Shown here: in pieces, positions 23,336 through 33,845 of the stretch
Numbering within the stretch: the first letter of the stretch is position 1
Layout of the letters: every line of letters begins with the position of its first letter
Source: Saccopteryx bilineata
Taxonomy: Eukaryota > Chordata > Mammalia > Chiroptera > Emballonuridae
Direction: 5' to 3'
NCBI RefSeq assembly: GCF_036850765.1
Contig: NC_089491.1
Location: 94,954,740 to 95,018,739 of the forward strand
Length of the DNA stretch: 64,000 nucleotides
Notes under the pieces: generated by a model
Told to the model about the DNA's origin: nothing
The model's input: only the letters and a program-made list of their open reading frames with translations
Database searches by the model: none
Position numbers and translations under genes: made by a program

Positions 23336-25735
23336 AAATATTGAGATAAGCTCTTTCACAACTATTGTGAGAGGAGCTTAAAGATTTACAGACTCAGAAG
23401 ACAATCAGTATTAAAGTTGATTTCCCTTCTGGGAGTAGCAGGTCTTAGGAAAACTAATGTAAACATTGCCACAACTGTTACAAAAAATAGTAACTAGAAG
23501 TGGTCTGTCACTGGTTTGTATCTCCAAATGATTACATCATTCACTTGAGATAGACAAAAGAAATCTCTCAAATTCTACCCAACTCAGTCAATGTTCTCTA
23601 GGGGTACACCATAACTTTGTCAATAGTAACTTTCTAATATATAAATCTTCTAATAAGTAAATAGTCTTCATGTCACTTCATGTATATATTCAGAGCATAG
23701 TGTTAATGTACATATGATATAAATAAATGTTATTTACAATGACTGACCTTCAAGAAGGTGAGTCTGCTGTTGTATAATTCATTGTGAAATTTTTCAGAAA
23801 AATGCTATATATATATATATATAATGTTTATCAAGGAGGCAGGGTAACATAAAAGAAGTGTCTTTTGTCTTTATACCCTAATATATTTGAACAATGAGAA
23901 ATTTTTATAATTTTATTATAGATTATATAATATATATAGTTTTTAAAAGTTTGCATTAAATATATTACAATGCTGGGAAATAAGATTTGAAGTACATTTA
24001 TAATTCTATTCAAAAACAAAAGCCTTAAACACAGGAAATATGGCTGGCATCCCATACTTGCTGTGGTAGCTTGCCCCCATATATAGGAATATATATGCAT
24101 ACACATGCATATATATATATTCACGTGTACATAAACACACACATTAGCGATAATCGTAGCTATAACTCTGAAGCCCATTAACTCTGCTCTGCTTTGCAAA
24201 CTTTAGTTAATTTAAACCCCACAACAACCCTAAATGGTGGCATTTTTTTACTCTGATTTTATAGGTAAAGAAACAGAAGCTGTGATAAATTAAGTAAACT
24301 AAGTAAAATTATATAAAAATTTTTATATAACTAGTAAGTATTGACCCTGAGATTTGAAACCAAAACTGTATGACTTTTCCCACAGTGCTTCAGAGGCCCC
24401 TGCTTCTTAGTGGGAGAGTCCTGATACTGGACAACGAGGCAGCGGAAGAGCGTCTGGCGCTGGGAAGGCATGAGACACAGAACTTCACCTACTTCCCACT
24501 CACTATGTGTCTGTGTGGTTATTCACACAGATATCTCATGACCTAAAAGATAGCTTCTACTAAGTCCTTCAAGACCCACTGTGCATTCCACGATGCCAAA
24601 ATGTATGCCTTTTTCATAAGTGACAGCTCCACATAAAAAAAATGCAAAAATTGAGGACTAAAGTTCTGGTAAAATGTATATGCATGTACAAACACTTACT
24701 GAGTTTTGCATTGAAGGCAAAAGTGAATAAAACTTGAGCGCCACTCTCAAGGAGTTTGCATGGACATGTACACCTCATATGCTTTTGGCAATTATTTACA
24801 GTGTAGTTTTGCAAAATATATTTTTCTGCAATGTGTGTACTAAGAGCACAATTTTGACAATTTTTATGTCAAGTCTTACATCCCTTTTGGTCAAAATGAG
24901 GATGTTGGATATTTACAGTAATAAAATATGTAAATGTAACCCAAATGTCTAAACCTGAGAGTTAGTTTAATAAGTTGTTGTGACTATAAAATAAAATATG
25001 ACATAAAGAATAGTATATTAATAATATATTTATATTATCAAGTAATACAAAATCAATAAATAGATATACAGTATAGTTTTATTTTTGCAAGAAATAGTTA
25101 TATATATATGGATACATGCATGTTTTTTAGAATTTAACATGTTATATATGGAAATACCAGTTTTCCAACATTTAATTAAGTGAGCACATGACATTTTCAT
25201 GGACTACCTCAGAGATAGATCAATATAAAACAGTTTAAATTAGTAAAATACAGCAGTTTCAGAAGGAAACTCATGGATTACTTCAGGGTGAGTGCCACCC
25301 CCAGTTGGGCACAGAGGGCAGAAAACAGCAAGGTGGTTACTGCATAACATGGGGGCGGTGTCCTTGTTTCCCTATGCAGAGCGAGTCCTCAGGTTGTAGG
25401 GCATCTCCTTCAACAGGAAAGAGATGGGCAGCAGAAATAGATCACATTACTTATGCTCACGTGTTGGGATGACATAGCCCCGTAGGCACCATGAGATACT
25501 CTGGTGCTCAGCTAGTCCACCATTCCTGTATTTATGTATTTGATCCAAAGCTTCAGTGCACTATGGGAGTAAGAGTGAAGCAGATAAAGTCACGTGGCAA
25601 ACACAGAATCAGGGCCTCTATCCATGGTTCTAGATGGCTTTTGTTTGGTCCACTGATTTTCTTCTCAATCTCCAAGTACACAGACAATCAGGGGACACAA
25701 AAGCGTGGGACATGCATAGCTAGAAAAGCATGTGT
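23336..25735. other. AT-rich gene-poor stretch with one MIR
   Basis: No exon recognised. Short TA runs at 23808-23823 and 24110-24120. A minus-strand MIR lies at 24195-24390. Open frames are short and AT-driven. Confidence 0.5.
24195..24390 (-). mobile_element. MIR
   Basis: Plus strand reads 'ccccacaacaaccctaaatgg', then 'gattttataggtaaagaaacagaagct' and 'aactagtaagtattgaccctgagatttgaa', the reverse of the MIR core. Confidence 0.7.
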
Positions 25736-25736
25736 G

Positions 25737-26111
25737 GTCCCTGGCTGATTGGTTCAGCAGTAGAGCGCTGGCCCAGCGTGGGGATGTCCCAGGTTCAATT
25801 CCAGTCAAGCACACAGGAGAAGCAACCATCTGCTTCTTCACTCCTCCCTCTTCTCTCTCTCTCTTTCTCTTTCTCCTCTCTCTCTTCCCCTTCCTCAGGC
25901 ATGGCTTGTATGGAGCATATTGGCCCTGGGTGCTCAGAATGGCTCCATGGCCTCACCTCAGGCACTGAAATAGCTTGGTTGCTGAGCAATGGAGCAACAC
26001 CCCAGATGGGCAAAGTATTGCCCTGTAGGGATCTTGCCAAGTGGATCCAGGTCATGGTACATGCAGCAGTCTTTCTCTTTGCCTCCTCACATCTAAGTAA
26101 AAGAAAAAAGA
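25737..26111 (+). mobile_element. old type A SINE
   Basis: Diverged type A copy (head 'ctggctgattggttcagcagtagagc'). The 'aaaagcatgtgtg' before it and 'aaaagcacgagtgtg' after it look like a decayed target duplication. Confidence 0.82.
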
Positions 26112-26118
26112 AAAGCAC

Positions 26119-26119
<1 letters not shown>

Positions 26120-26162
<43 letters not shown>

Positions 26163-26165
26163 CTG
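26120..26165. repeat. (GT)n microsatellite
   Basis: About 46 bp of uninterrupted GT directly after a SINE tail. Confidence 0.97.
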
Positions 26166-26657
26166 TGTGAATAGCATGCTGGACACACCAAAAGGCACTG
26201 ATGGGGGCTGGGCAACACCAGGACAAACTGTACAGGCTGCTGCAAAGTCCTCTGACACTTTCTGGGAATACCACTGGAATATGCCCTCCCTTTTTTCAGC
26301 CTATCTGTAAAACACAAGCAAGTTAAATTTTATTTTCCTAATCTTCTTTAGGTAGATAACCTGGACACATTTTCTTCTGTTCCCTCCAAGTTGGTTATAA
26401 CTTGTGTATGACACCATTTTCCTTTAATAACAAAAGTACCCAGAGTCCCACAGAACAATGGTTGGCCGTGTGGCCTTTTCAATATCCTACACAGCCCACG
26501 CTCAAGCACCCCACACTGAGGTTGTTTAACATCATTGGCATTCTCATCGTGTGTATCCACCCAGCCTGGACGGGGACCCACCACCACTTGCTGACAGTTC
26601 GCCTTCTGAGAGACCTTCATTCCTCACGGCATGCTCTGTCAGAACGCGGGCTTGGTG

Positions 26658-28252
26658 TCATGCGTAGAGTTGACGGTGTTTGGCCTCCTGGTCTTTGAGT
26701 TTAAACTCCTCTATCGTGACCCCACGAGGCCCATTTGGTCCTGGCTGGTGAACAGATTCTTCACAATCACCTCAGCATCAAAAGCAGGAGCGAGTTTCCC
26801 TTTGCCCGAGGCCACCTGGGCATGAATATGCTCTGAGGACTCTTCCAAGAGGATTCCTCCAATGCCATCCTTGTCAGATTCTTCAAAGAGGTTGGAGGAC
26901 ACCTCCCCACTCCATATGAACATGTAGCCCTCAGGCGGGCCGGCCACGAGCTCCAGCAGCTCAACGTCAAACAGCAACAGGGCACAGCCAGACACTTCTC
27001 CATCCGTGCCAACCTCCCCATAGCCCGGTTGGGGCAGAATGACCACTGTGTTTCTCTCCAACACACATCTCTCAGAGACCCATATCCATTCCCAGCACGA
27101 CTTACCCAGATCCCAAAGCAATGTTATACTATACATTTAGCCTAAATTCCACATGGAATCCAGCGAGGTCTCATGCAGAAGCGAGGCGCTGTGGTGATAC
27201 TTGAGGTAACCGCCCTTCTTACTCAGCACTGAGCAGTCAGGGGCCTGTAGTGGGAGGTGATGCCGATGGAGGGGAAGGGCTGTGGAAGTCGATCACATGG
27301 ACGTCAAACGCCAGCACAGCCGAGCCAGGAATAACCCCTCTCTCTCCCTGCTCCTACCCCAGGGAGGGCGGACCACAGTACAATGATTCTGTTCCATACA
27401 AAGGCCAAGTCAACCCTCATCCATCTTAGCGATCATGATCACGTAGCCCTGCCCAATGCTCGTGTCAAAGGTGCAGTTCTGAGAGTAATTGGAGTCAGAG
27501 AAGGTGCCGCCCAGCAGTGTGCCATGGTAACGATGACTGAGAAAGTCCGTGCTTGATTTTGTCGCTCACAGTTTTCAGGTACTACCTTAATCTCAATTGA
27601 AATGTCATCCTTGTGAATGGGGAAGGTTCAGTAATGCCGCATCGCACTTCCAGAAATGCCTTGTCCAGGAATATTCTTCCTGGGTCCTGTCTGCTCAGTG
27701 GGCCAAAGAAGGAGGAAATGGCGATGACGCGTCCCCCCTCCCCCACCCCCTCTGCCACACACCCCAGCAGCCACTTCATCCATTCCGGAGTCCGCCAGCC
27801 AATTCCCACATAGCTGTCATGTATTGATGCGATGATGACTCGAATAACAGCTGAGCCCCGTCCAAGAAATGTCCTGGTGTCCCTGATACCTTATAACGCA
27901 AATGAAACACTGTATGGTCCAGGGGCATTTCGGGGGCTTGAAGTGAGTGTGAAGCTGACTTGATCCTCAGAATTCCAAATAAGCCAGCAGAAGTACATCA
28001 AAATAAAATGCTGAATTTGGAGGGATCAAAGCCACTGAAAACGAACTTGCAACCAACGGGGTATGCCCCCACGTAATGGCAGTCTGGAAGTCTCTGCTGC
28101 GCAAGGTGAGGGGCACTCATCACACAGGAAGCGCTTCGGGTCTGCGGGTCCACGTGGGCTCCCAGGCCCAGGCCTGCTATGGGCATTGCCGGCCGGGTCA
28201 CCCTGAGCAGCAGCAGGAGCACCAGCTGACAGTCTGAAGCCCTGAAGGTCAT
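26658..28252 (-). pseudogene. FKBP9P: FKBP9 processed pseudogene
   Basis: FKBP9 is an ER-lumen peptidyl-prolyl isomerase with a signal peptide, four FKBP domains, two EF-hands and a C-terminal ER-retention signal (about 570 residues in human, from memory). On the minus strand the copy starts at the ATG at 28252 with a leucine-rich signal peptide (LVLLLLLRVT) followed by AGLGLG. It then gives, in shifting frames, FKBP pieces (YVGAYP, DTSIGQGYVI, SAVLAFDVHVIDFHS, SVLSKKGGYLKYHH, GYGEVGTDGEV). It ends with the EF-hand region (EEFKLKDQEAKH) and a stop at 26658-26660. No introns are present, so it is a retrocopy. Frameshifts, in-frame stops, an internal deletion in the first domain (1595 bp against about 1713 expected) and a changed C-terminus (RQLYA after the final H, instead of the retention signal) make it non-functional. 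UTR-derived sequence probably extends to about 26310 and beyond 28252. Confidence 0.92.
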
Positions 28253-28279
28253 CAGGGGCTGTAAGAAGAGGAGCAGAGG

Positions 28280-28523
28280 GCCTGACCTGTGGTGGCGCAG
28301 TGGATAAAGCGTTGACCTGGAAATGCTGAGGTCACAGGTTCGAAACCCTGGGCTTGCCTGGTCAAGACACGTATGGGAGTTGATGCTTCCAGCTCCTCCC
28401 CACCTTCTCTCTCTGTCTCTCTCTCTGTCTCTACTCTCTCTCCCTCCCTTTCTCTCTCCTCTCTAAAATGAATAAAATTTAAAAAAAAAAAAAACAGATG
28501 AGTCCCCACTCAAAAAAAAGAAG
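28280..28523 (+). mobile_element. type C SINE
   Basis: Type C element with CT-rich middle and A-rich tail. Target duplication AAGAAGAGGAGCAGAGG at 28263-28279 and 28524-28540. It inserted just upstream of the FKBP9 pseudogene start, probably in its 5' UTR copy. Confidence 0.92.
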
Positions 28524-28555
28524 AAGAAGAGGAGCAGAGGAAGCATTCCAGGTGA

Positions 28556-28592
28556 GTGCTTTATCCACTGCGCCACCACCTGTCAGTCTGGG
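28556..28592 (-). mobile_element. tRNA-head fragment of a SINE
   Basis: 'gctttatccactgcgccaccacctgtcag' on plus is the reverse of the first about 30 bases of a type C head, with no body attached. Confidence 0.6.
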
Positions 28593-28867
28593 AGCTCAGG
28601 GATGGGAGTGAAGACTGCGGGGCCGCCTAGAGCTCCAGCTCCAGCAGCTCATGCGTGGGGCCTGGGAGCAGCAGCAGCTGCAAACGTGGAAAAGCATAAT
28701 ATTGTACCATTTTAATTTAAGAGATAAGTCTGGAAAGATATTTACCAAACTCCTTATAGCAATTATATCTCTGGTTGATGACATTATAGGACATTCTTAT
28801 TGTCCTCTGTGTGCTTACTTATACTCTTTACTTTAAAACTGTTCATATAATAAAAACTTACTTTCGA

Positions 28868-29266
28868 GGCCCTGGCCGGTTGGCTCAGTGGTAGAGCATC
28901 GGCCTGGCGTGTAGAAGTCCCGGGTTCGATTCCGGCCAGGGCACACAGGAGAAGCGCCCATCTGCTTCTCCACCCCTCCCCCTCTCCTTCCTCTCTGTCT
29001 CTCTCTTCCCCTCCCGCAGCCGAGGCTCCACTGGAGCAAAGATGGCCCGGGTGCTGGGGATGGCTCCTTGGCCTCTGCCCCAGGCGCTAGAGTGGCTCTG
29101 GTCGAGGCAGAGCGACGCCCTTGAGGGGCAGAGCATCGCCCCCTGGTGGGCAGAGCGTCGCCCCCTGGTGGGCGTGCTGGGTGGATCCCGGTCGGGCACA
29201 TGCAGGAGTCTGTCTGTCTCTCCCGGTTTCTAGCTTCAGAAAAATACAAAAAAAAAAAAAAAAAAT
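28868..29266 (+). mobile_element. type A SINE
   Basis: Full-length element. Target duplication ACTTACTTTCGA at 28856-28867 and 29267-29278. Confidence 0.94.
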
Positions 29267-29278
29267 ACTTACTTTCGA

Positions 29279-30379
29279 ATTAAATTTAATAAAAACATAA
29301 ATATTAACCATAAATGTAAACCTCAATTCTTATTCCCAAATTCAGTTTAAGAAAGTAGAAAGGAGGTAGTGTAATTATTAAGAAAAAATTATCACAAAAA
29401 CACGCACAGGACAAATGATGACCAGTGCTTTTTGAATGCCAACACTCATGATAGAACAAGCAAGAATTCAGTTGTACAAGTTTTTTTGGATGGGGGAACC
29501 TAATAATATTTTTGAAAAGTTTTGTGTCATTAAGGTCATCAGTTTTTATTATAAAATTATGTAAGCAGAAGTTATATTCCCTTATAAATATAAAGCACAG
29601 TGGGAAAAGCCTTGGAAGTCTTTAAAATAAAGAAGAACTGGGTTCAAATGCTGACTCAATCTTCTATACTTCTGTGAACTTGGACAACCCACTTAACATC
29701 ACCTCTCCAAACTGTGAAATGAGGAAAATGGGGTCAATGCATGCCTGAACACACTAGTACACAATACATGGCAGCTGTTACTGTTTTTCTGATTACTTTT
29801 GGATTTTACCTAACTATGGGAACGGCAATGTTCCACATTAAAGCAGAAAGACATATGGATAAACACATTAAATGGTGCAAGAGACAGCCTTTAAGCATAA
29901 CCTGCCATATTTGTATTAAATGGAAACGGATTCTTTCAGTCACTTAGTAAATATCAGCAGATCAGATTAAGGCTCCACGTGGGCTCCTCAGAAAATTTCA
30001 CACCTGACTGTGAAGGCTGGCAGCTAGCATGGCCATGGAGAAAGTGCACCTGACTACAGGCCTCACAGAGAAGCCAAGGAGGTCCAGAAGAAGGCGGCCA
30101 CATCTAAGCAGGGTCTGGGTGTCTCCGACACAGGCTTTGAGCAGTCACTGGCCTCCTGGAGCGCAGGGAAGGCTCCAAAGTGCCCGTTGAGCTGGGGGCC
30201 AGACAGTGTGAGGTCTGGCGGAAGAGGCCAGGGCAGTCTGAAACAGACCCGCTGGAGGGCCCTCAGGCACCAAACATCTGCTCCCCACCGCTGGAGGTCT
30301 CAGGTGCTAAGAGGTCATGAAGGGGTTGTCCAGTGGTGAGGCCCCGCCCCTTGCCCTTTGATCATTCCCTTCCCAATTG
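29279..30379. other. non-coding stretch with MIR; GC rises toward the POM121-like ORF
   Basis: Bases 29638-29785 match MIR ('cttggacaacccacttaacatc', 'gtgaaatgaggaaaatgggg'). Bases 30000-30330 are GC-richer and unrecognised, with only broken frames. Confidence 0.5.
29638..29785 (+). mobile_element. MIR fragment
   Basis: Contains the MIR middle: a 'tgtgaacttggacaa' segment, then 'ctccaaactgtgaaatgaggaaaatgg'. Approximate ends. Confidence 0.65.
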
Positions 30380-30690
30380 CTAGATTCGGGCACGCGCCTT
30401 TCACAGCCCACTGGACCTGGGCACGCACCTTTCACCGCGGGCTAGACTTGGGCACGCACCTTTCACCGCGAGCTAGACTTGGGCACGCACCTTTCACCGC
30501 GCGCTAGACTTGGGCACGCACCATTCACTGTGCGCTAGACTTAGGCACGCACCTTTCACCGCGCGCTAGACTTGGGCACGCACCTTTCACCGCGAGCTAG
30601 ACTTGGGCACGCATTTTTCACCGCGCGCTAGACTTGGACACGCACCTTTTATCGCGTGCGCTTGACGTGGGCACGCACCATTCACCGTTG
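30380..30690. repeat. 31-bp minisatellite, 10 units, upstream of POM121-like ORF
   Basis: Ten tandem units starting at 30380, 30411, 30442, 30473, 30504, 30535, 30566, 30597, 30628 and 30659; the last is 32 bp. The common unit begins CTAGACTTGGGCACGCACC and ends TTTCACCGCGCG. Units differ mainly in their last 5 bases. Most carry two or more CpG. The array ends 140 bp before the ATG of the POM121-like ORF, so it could lie in its promoter or 5' UTR (inference). Confidence 0.97.
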
Positions 30691-30830
30691 TCGTTTCCAA
30701 GGAGACATCAGAAGCTCCTGGCTGATGTACTTCAGTGCGTGCTAGAGCTCCAGAGGAGTAGGAAGCAAAGGAGAATCTCTCCCAGCTTCCTCTCTACTTG
30801 TGGGTTCGCTTGGCGCACAACTGGTTCGAG

Positions 30831-32303
30831 ATGGGCCTTTGGCTTTCGAAGATTTTTCTGTCATTCCGCCGCCCCCGTCCCTTGCGTCCCTTGCCTGGTG
30901 GCCATCGCCCAGTGGCTTTCCGCCGCCACAGCGATGATGCTACGCCTGGCCGGGTCCACCCTGCTGTTCCTGCACACGCCGTGAGCCTTCGTCCCAGGCT
31001 CTTCCACCAGCGTCGTGCACCTCTACCATGTAGCTTTTACATCAAGCCTAGAAGACACTATCCTCACTCACAGACTTCACGCTATCCTCTGGGGGTCCTC
31101 CCCTTGGTGAACTGGGAAGACCCTTCAAAGAAGCCTGTGCAGCCTCCTCGCATTACCCCGAAGTTTCGAAGGTCGACAACCGTCTTTATCCCTCCTCCAG
31201 TGCGGGCATTTTCTCTGCCGAGTCTACCCCTTAAGCCGGTAGTCAAGGATGTAAAGCTGGCCCCATCCGGTCCCACCTCACAGCCTTGCCCACAGCAGAT
31301 GGAAGTGAAGACCCCAGAAGAGCTCCCCAAAGTGATGGCAAAGAATGAAGAGGATCGGGAAGAGAGTAACAGACATCAGGATCAGAACAGCCTGCCTAGC
31401 AGTGATCTGCCACTGACATCGAAGACCGAGGGAGTCATCACCTCCCCCAAGGGCAGCCCTGGGCCTCTGGACCTGAATCACCCACAAGACAGCTTGAGTG
31501 GGAACGCCCAGCTGTCTCCCGTGTCCTCCTCGCCCGAAGGCCTGGTCAGCACAAGCTCATACAGCCCTTCGGGAGCCGTCCTGCCTCCGCTGATGCCAGC
31601 TTCAGAAGCAGCGGTGCCCTCGGACCCAGCTCCATGCTGCTCGCAGCTGCTGGAGAAATCCACTCAAGTGCTGGAGAAATCCACTCAAGTGCTGGAAAAA
31701 TCCACTCAAGTGCTGGAGAAATCCACTCAAGTGCTGCGTGAAGACCAGCCGCCCAGCTCTCCAGGCTTACTAACATCGTGTAAGGAGATGGATGCTGAAA
31801 AGCCGTGTGGGAGCAATACTGCCCTGGCCTGTGCCCGCAAACGCAAGAGGCCCAGGCCACCACTGTGGGGGGATCGAGGTGAGCAGCCCCCACCTCCTAA
31901 GCGGCCTTTGCTTGCTGATGACAAAAACCTGGGCACCTTAGAGGACACAAGGAGTCAGGGCAGAAAGACCCGGGAGGACAAAGCAGAGGCCCTGGCTGCC
32001 TGCACTGCGGCTCAGCCTGCCCCTTCTTTCTCTCCACCTGCCTGGGCAAGGGCAGACACTCTGCCCCCAGCCTCTCAAACTGGGCAGGGCCCTGCTCCCA
32101 TTACAGCCACGGTAGCTACACACTTGAGCTCTCAGCCTACTTTAGACACTGAAGATGTTAAAATGGACACTACTTCCCCTCGCTGTGCTATCAAAATCAT
32201 ATCCCCTCCAGACTCTGATACAAGATTCCTGCCAGTTTACCAAATCCAATACAGTGTGAAGCACAGGAGCCCTGCGGTCCCCCCAGGGGACCAGCAGCAT
32301 TGA
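30831..32303 (+). CDS. POM121-family (POM121-like/NPAP1-like) intronless protein, 490 aa, FG-repeat part absent
   Basis: The family comprises the nuclear-pore membrane protein POM121 and intronless relatives (POM121L2, NPAP1). I chose the ATG at 30831 because it has G at -3 and +4 and yields MGLWLSK, an MG-x-LSK-like opening as in POM121-like proteins. An in-frame ATG 11 codons upstream (30798) lacks that start. Visible: an Arg/Pro-rich N-terminus; residues about 75-135 with the family signature (RRHYP, Q, LGVLP, W, KKPVQPPR, then TVFIPPP); an acidic/charged stretch (KNEEDREES); four LEKSTQV repeats; a basic cluster KRKRPRP, a likely nuclear-localisation signal, followed by RGEQPPPP. No membrane segment and no FG repeats are seen. 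Relatives are about twice as long, so this is a C-terminally truncated member or a distinct short paralogue. The long open frame suggests recent origin or selection. No intron is evident. Function unknown. Family call rests on spaced motif similarity, not on a search. Confidence 0.65.
   Translation: MGLWLSKIFLSFRRPRPLRPLPGGHRPVAFRRHSDDATPGRVHPAVPAHAVSLRPRLFHQRRAPLPCSFYIKPRRHYPHSQTSRYPLGVLPLVNWEDPSKKPVQPPRITPKFRRSTTVFIPPPVRAFSLPSLPLKPVVKDVKLAPSGPTSQPCPQQMEVKTPEELPKVMAKNEEDREESNRHQDQNSLPSSDLPLTSKTEGVITSPKGSPGPLDLNHPQDSLSGNAQLSPVSSSPEGLVSTSSYSPSGAVLPPLMPASEAAVPSDPAPCCSQLLEKSTQVLEKSTQVLEKSTQVLEKSTQVLREDQPPSSPGLLTSCKEMDAEKPCGSNTALACARKRKRPRPPLWGDRGEQPPPPKRPLLADDKNLGTLEDTRSQGRKTREDKAEALAACTAAQPAPSFSPPAWARADTLPPASQTGQGPAPITATVATHLSSQPTLDTEDVKMDTTSPRCAIKIISPPDSDTRFLPVYQIQYSVKHRSPAVPPGDQQH
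31650..31733 (+). repeat. four 21-bp in-frame tandem repeats
   Basis: CTGGAGAAATCCACTCAAGT plus G is repeated four times and encodes LEKSTQV. Only the third copy differs (a single G to A, silent), so the expansion is recent. It lies in the low-complexity middle of the POM121-like ORF. Confidence 0.97.
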
Positions 32304-33654
32304 AGGACCTCTGCCTACCTCAAACCTCACCTCAGCTCACCTTAGGGACCGCTCCCTGTTGGTCAGCAGAAGGGAACCTCTCTTCCCAGTGCTCCTATTA
32401 GCACTTAACACCGGGGAGAATAGCTCACGTGTGTTTATGAGCCTTGCAGCTTCTATGGATGGTGGGAGCTATGGGGTCAGTATGGCGACCCCAAACTCCA
32501 CTCATTCATAGGAGTCCAGAGCATCAACTTTAGAGATGAATGTTGGAAGACACACAGAGCTTCTATATCTCACTTTGGCCGTATGGCCAGGGATCTATCT
32601 GGCTGCAGCACGGCTGCCGCAGGAGGAGGAGCATGCTCCCCCAGTGCTTGGATACACCACTGGTTCCACCCTGAATCCCACCACCTGGAGCCCTCCTGTC
32701 CATAGTACAGGTGTGTGGTGATGGGAGAGTATAACACCATTCCCATGATTGGAGGTGCTAGTGCTCACACCTGTCATCAGTGCACCTGCAAGCCACCTGG
32801 ACATGAACCTTCTACACTACCAACAGCCACCACCATGGAGAATAACGGTATGTCATGAGACATGTCTGTCTCCCTCTTTTGTCACCACCGGGGGCTCTCC
32901 TGGCTACAGCACATCAGTGACAGATGCAAGTCCCAGCACCATCACGATTTCCTTTTCTTGAGCATTAGTGTTTGATCTTGTCTGTCCAGCCTCAAACTAT
33001 ATTCAATATTTGGATATTTTTATAAAGCAATTAACTATAACTAAATTTTAAGAAAAGAAATACTAGCTCTTTTATATAAAAGTCTAAAATTATATACAAT
33101 CCTTAAAAAACACTGCTACATGCTTTTTCTTGAGACTATCTTTTTAAAAACATGCAAAATATAATACCATAAAAATTCCAGTAAATGATAAATAGGCAAA
33201 ATAGTTTTTAAAAATGAGCACCTTTCCTTTTCTAATATATGTTTTTAAAAATTGTCAAGAAATTAGGTAAAAACAAATATACTCATGGGAAAAAGATCAT
33301 AATAATATAATAATTGCTAGTGAATTATTTTCTGTATATTCCATGTCTTGGTAATATAATTATTTCAATGCAGCAATTTCATCTTAAATCTCATTAGAGT
33401 GAAGTTTTTTTTTCTACATCAGTGCCTAAGACATAGTCAATAATAAATATGTGTTGAATGAAAAATTAAGAAATTTATTATGTTCTAATGTATTATTCAT
33501 TATATACATACAAGTATATTGTCCCAAATCTTGCATTTCAGCACCAGCTCTGAAGGCTGTTACACGGCAGGGAGGCCTGTCATCTCCGCTACGTGGTCTC
33601 AGGGGGTGCAGGTGGCTCTCGTGCTGCAGAGACTCCCTTTGAGCTCACTGCTGG
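32304..33654. other. sequence downstream of the POM121-like ORF
   Basis: Bases 32304-32990 keep moderate GC and several open frames (32536-32721, 32749-32961 plus) and could be 3' UTR or a decayed continuation, but no FG-type residues appear. From 33000 the DNA is AT-rich and unrecognised. Confidence 0.4.
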
Positions 33655-33845
33655 CTGTTAGAGTGCAAGGCGAGACCTTGGGCAGGTTACTCTATGGGCC
33701 CGCTGCCTTATCTGTAAAATAAGAATAATAATGATGTCTCCTTCCTAGGATTGTGTAAGAATCAAATGTTTAGTACATGCAAGTTACTTAGTGTGATGCA
33801 TGGCACACTGTAAGTGATAGATGAATGTTGACCACTATTGTTGTT
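33655..33845 (+). mobile_element. MIR
   Basis: 'gaccttgggcaggttactc', then 'cttatctgtaaaataagaataataatgatg' and 'gtgatgcatggcacac' follow the MIR order. Confidence 0.8.

Noticed and set aside
26711..27136. A 141-codon minus frame as a functional FKBP gene
   Set aside because: It is only one fragment of an FKBP9 retrocopy with frameshifts, an internal deletion and a changed C-terminus.
30798..30830. Upstream in-frame ATG extending the POM121-like ORF to 501 codons
   Set aside because: The next ATG (30831) has a better context and gives the family-like MGLWLSK start; the extra 11 residues look like untranslated leader.
32304..32990. Continuation of the POM121-like protein after a stop codon
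   Set aside because: No FG or POM121-like motif was visible in any frame, so I could not support it.
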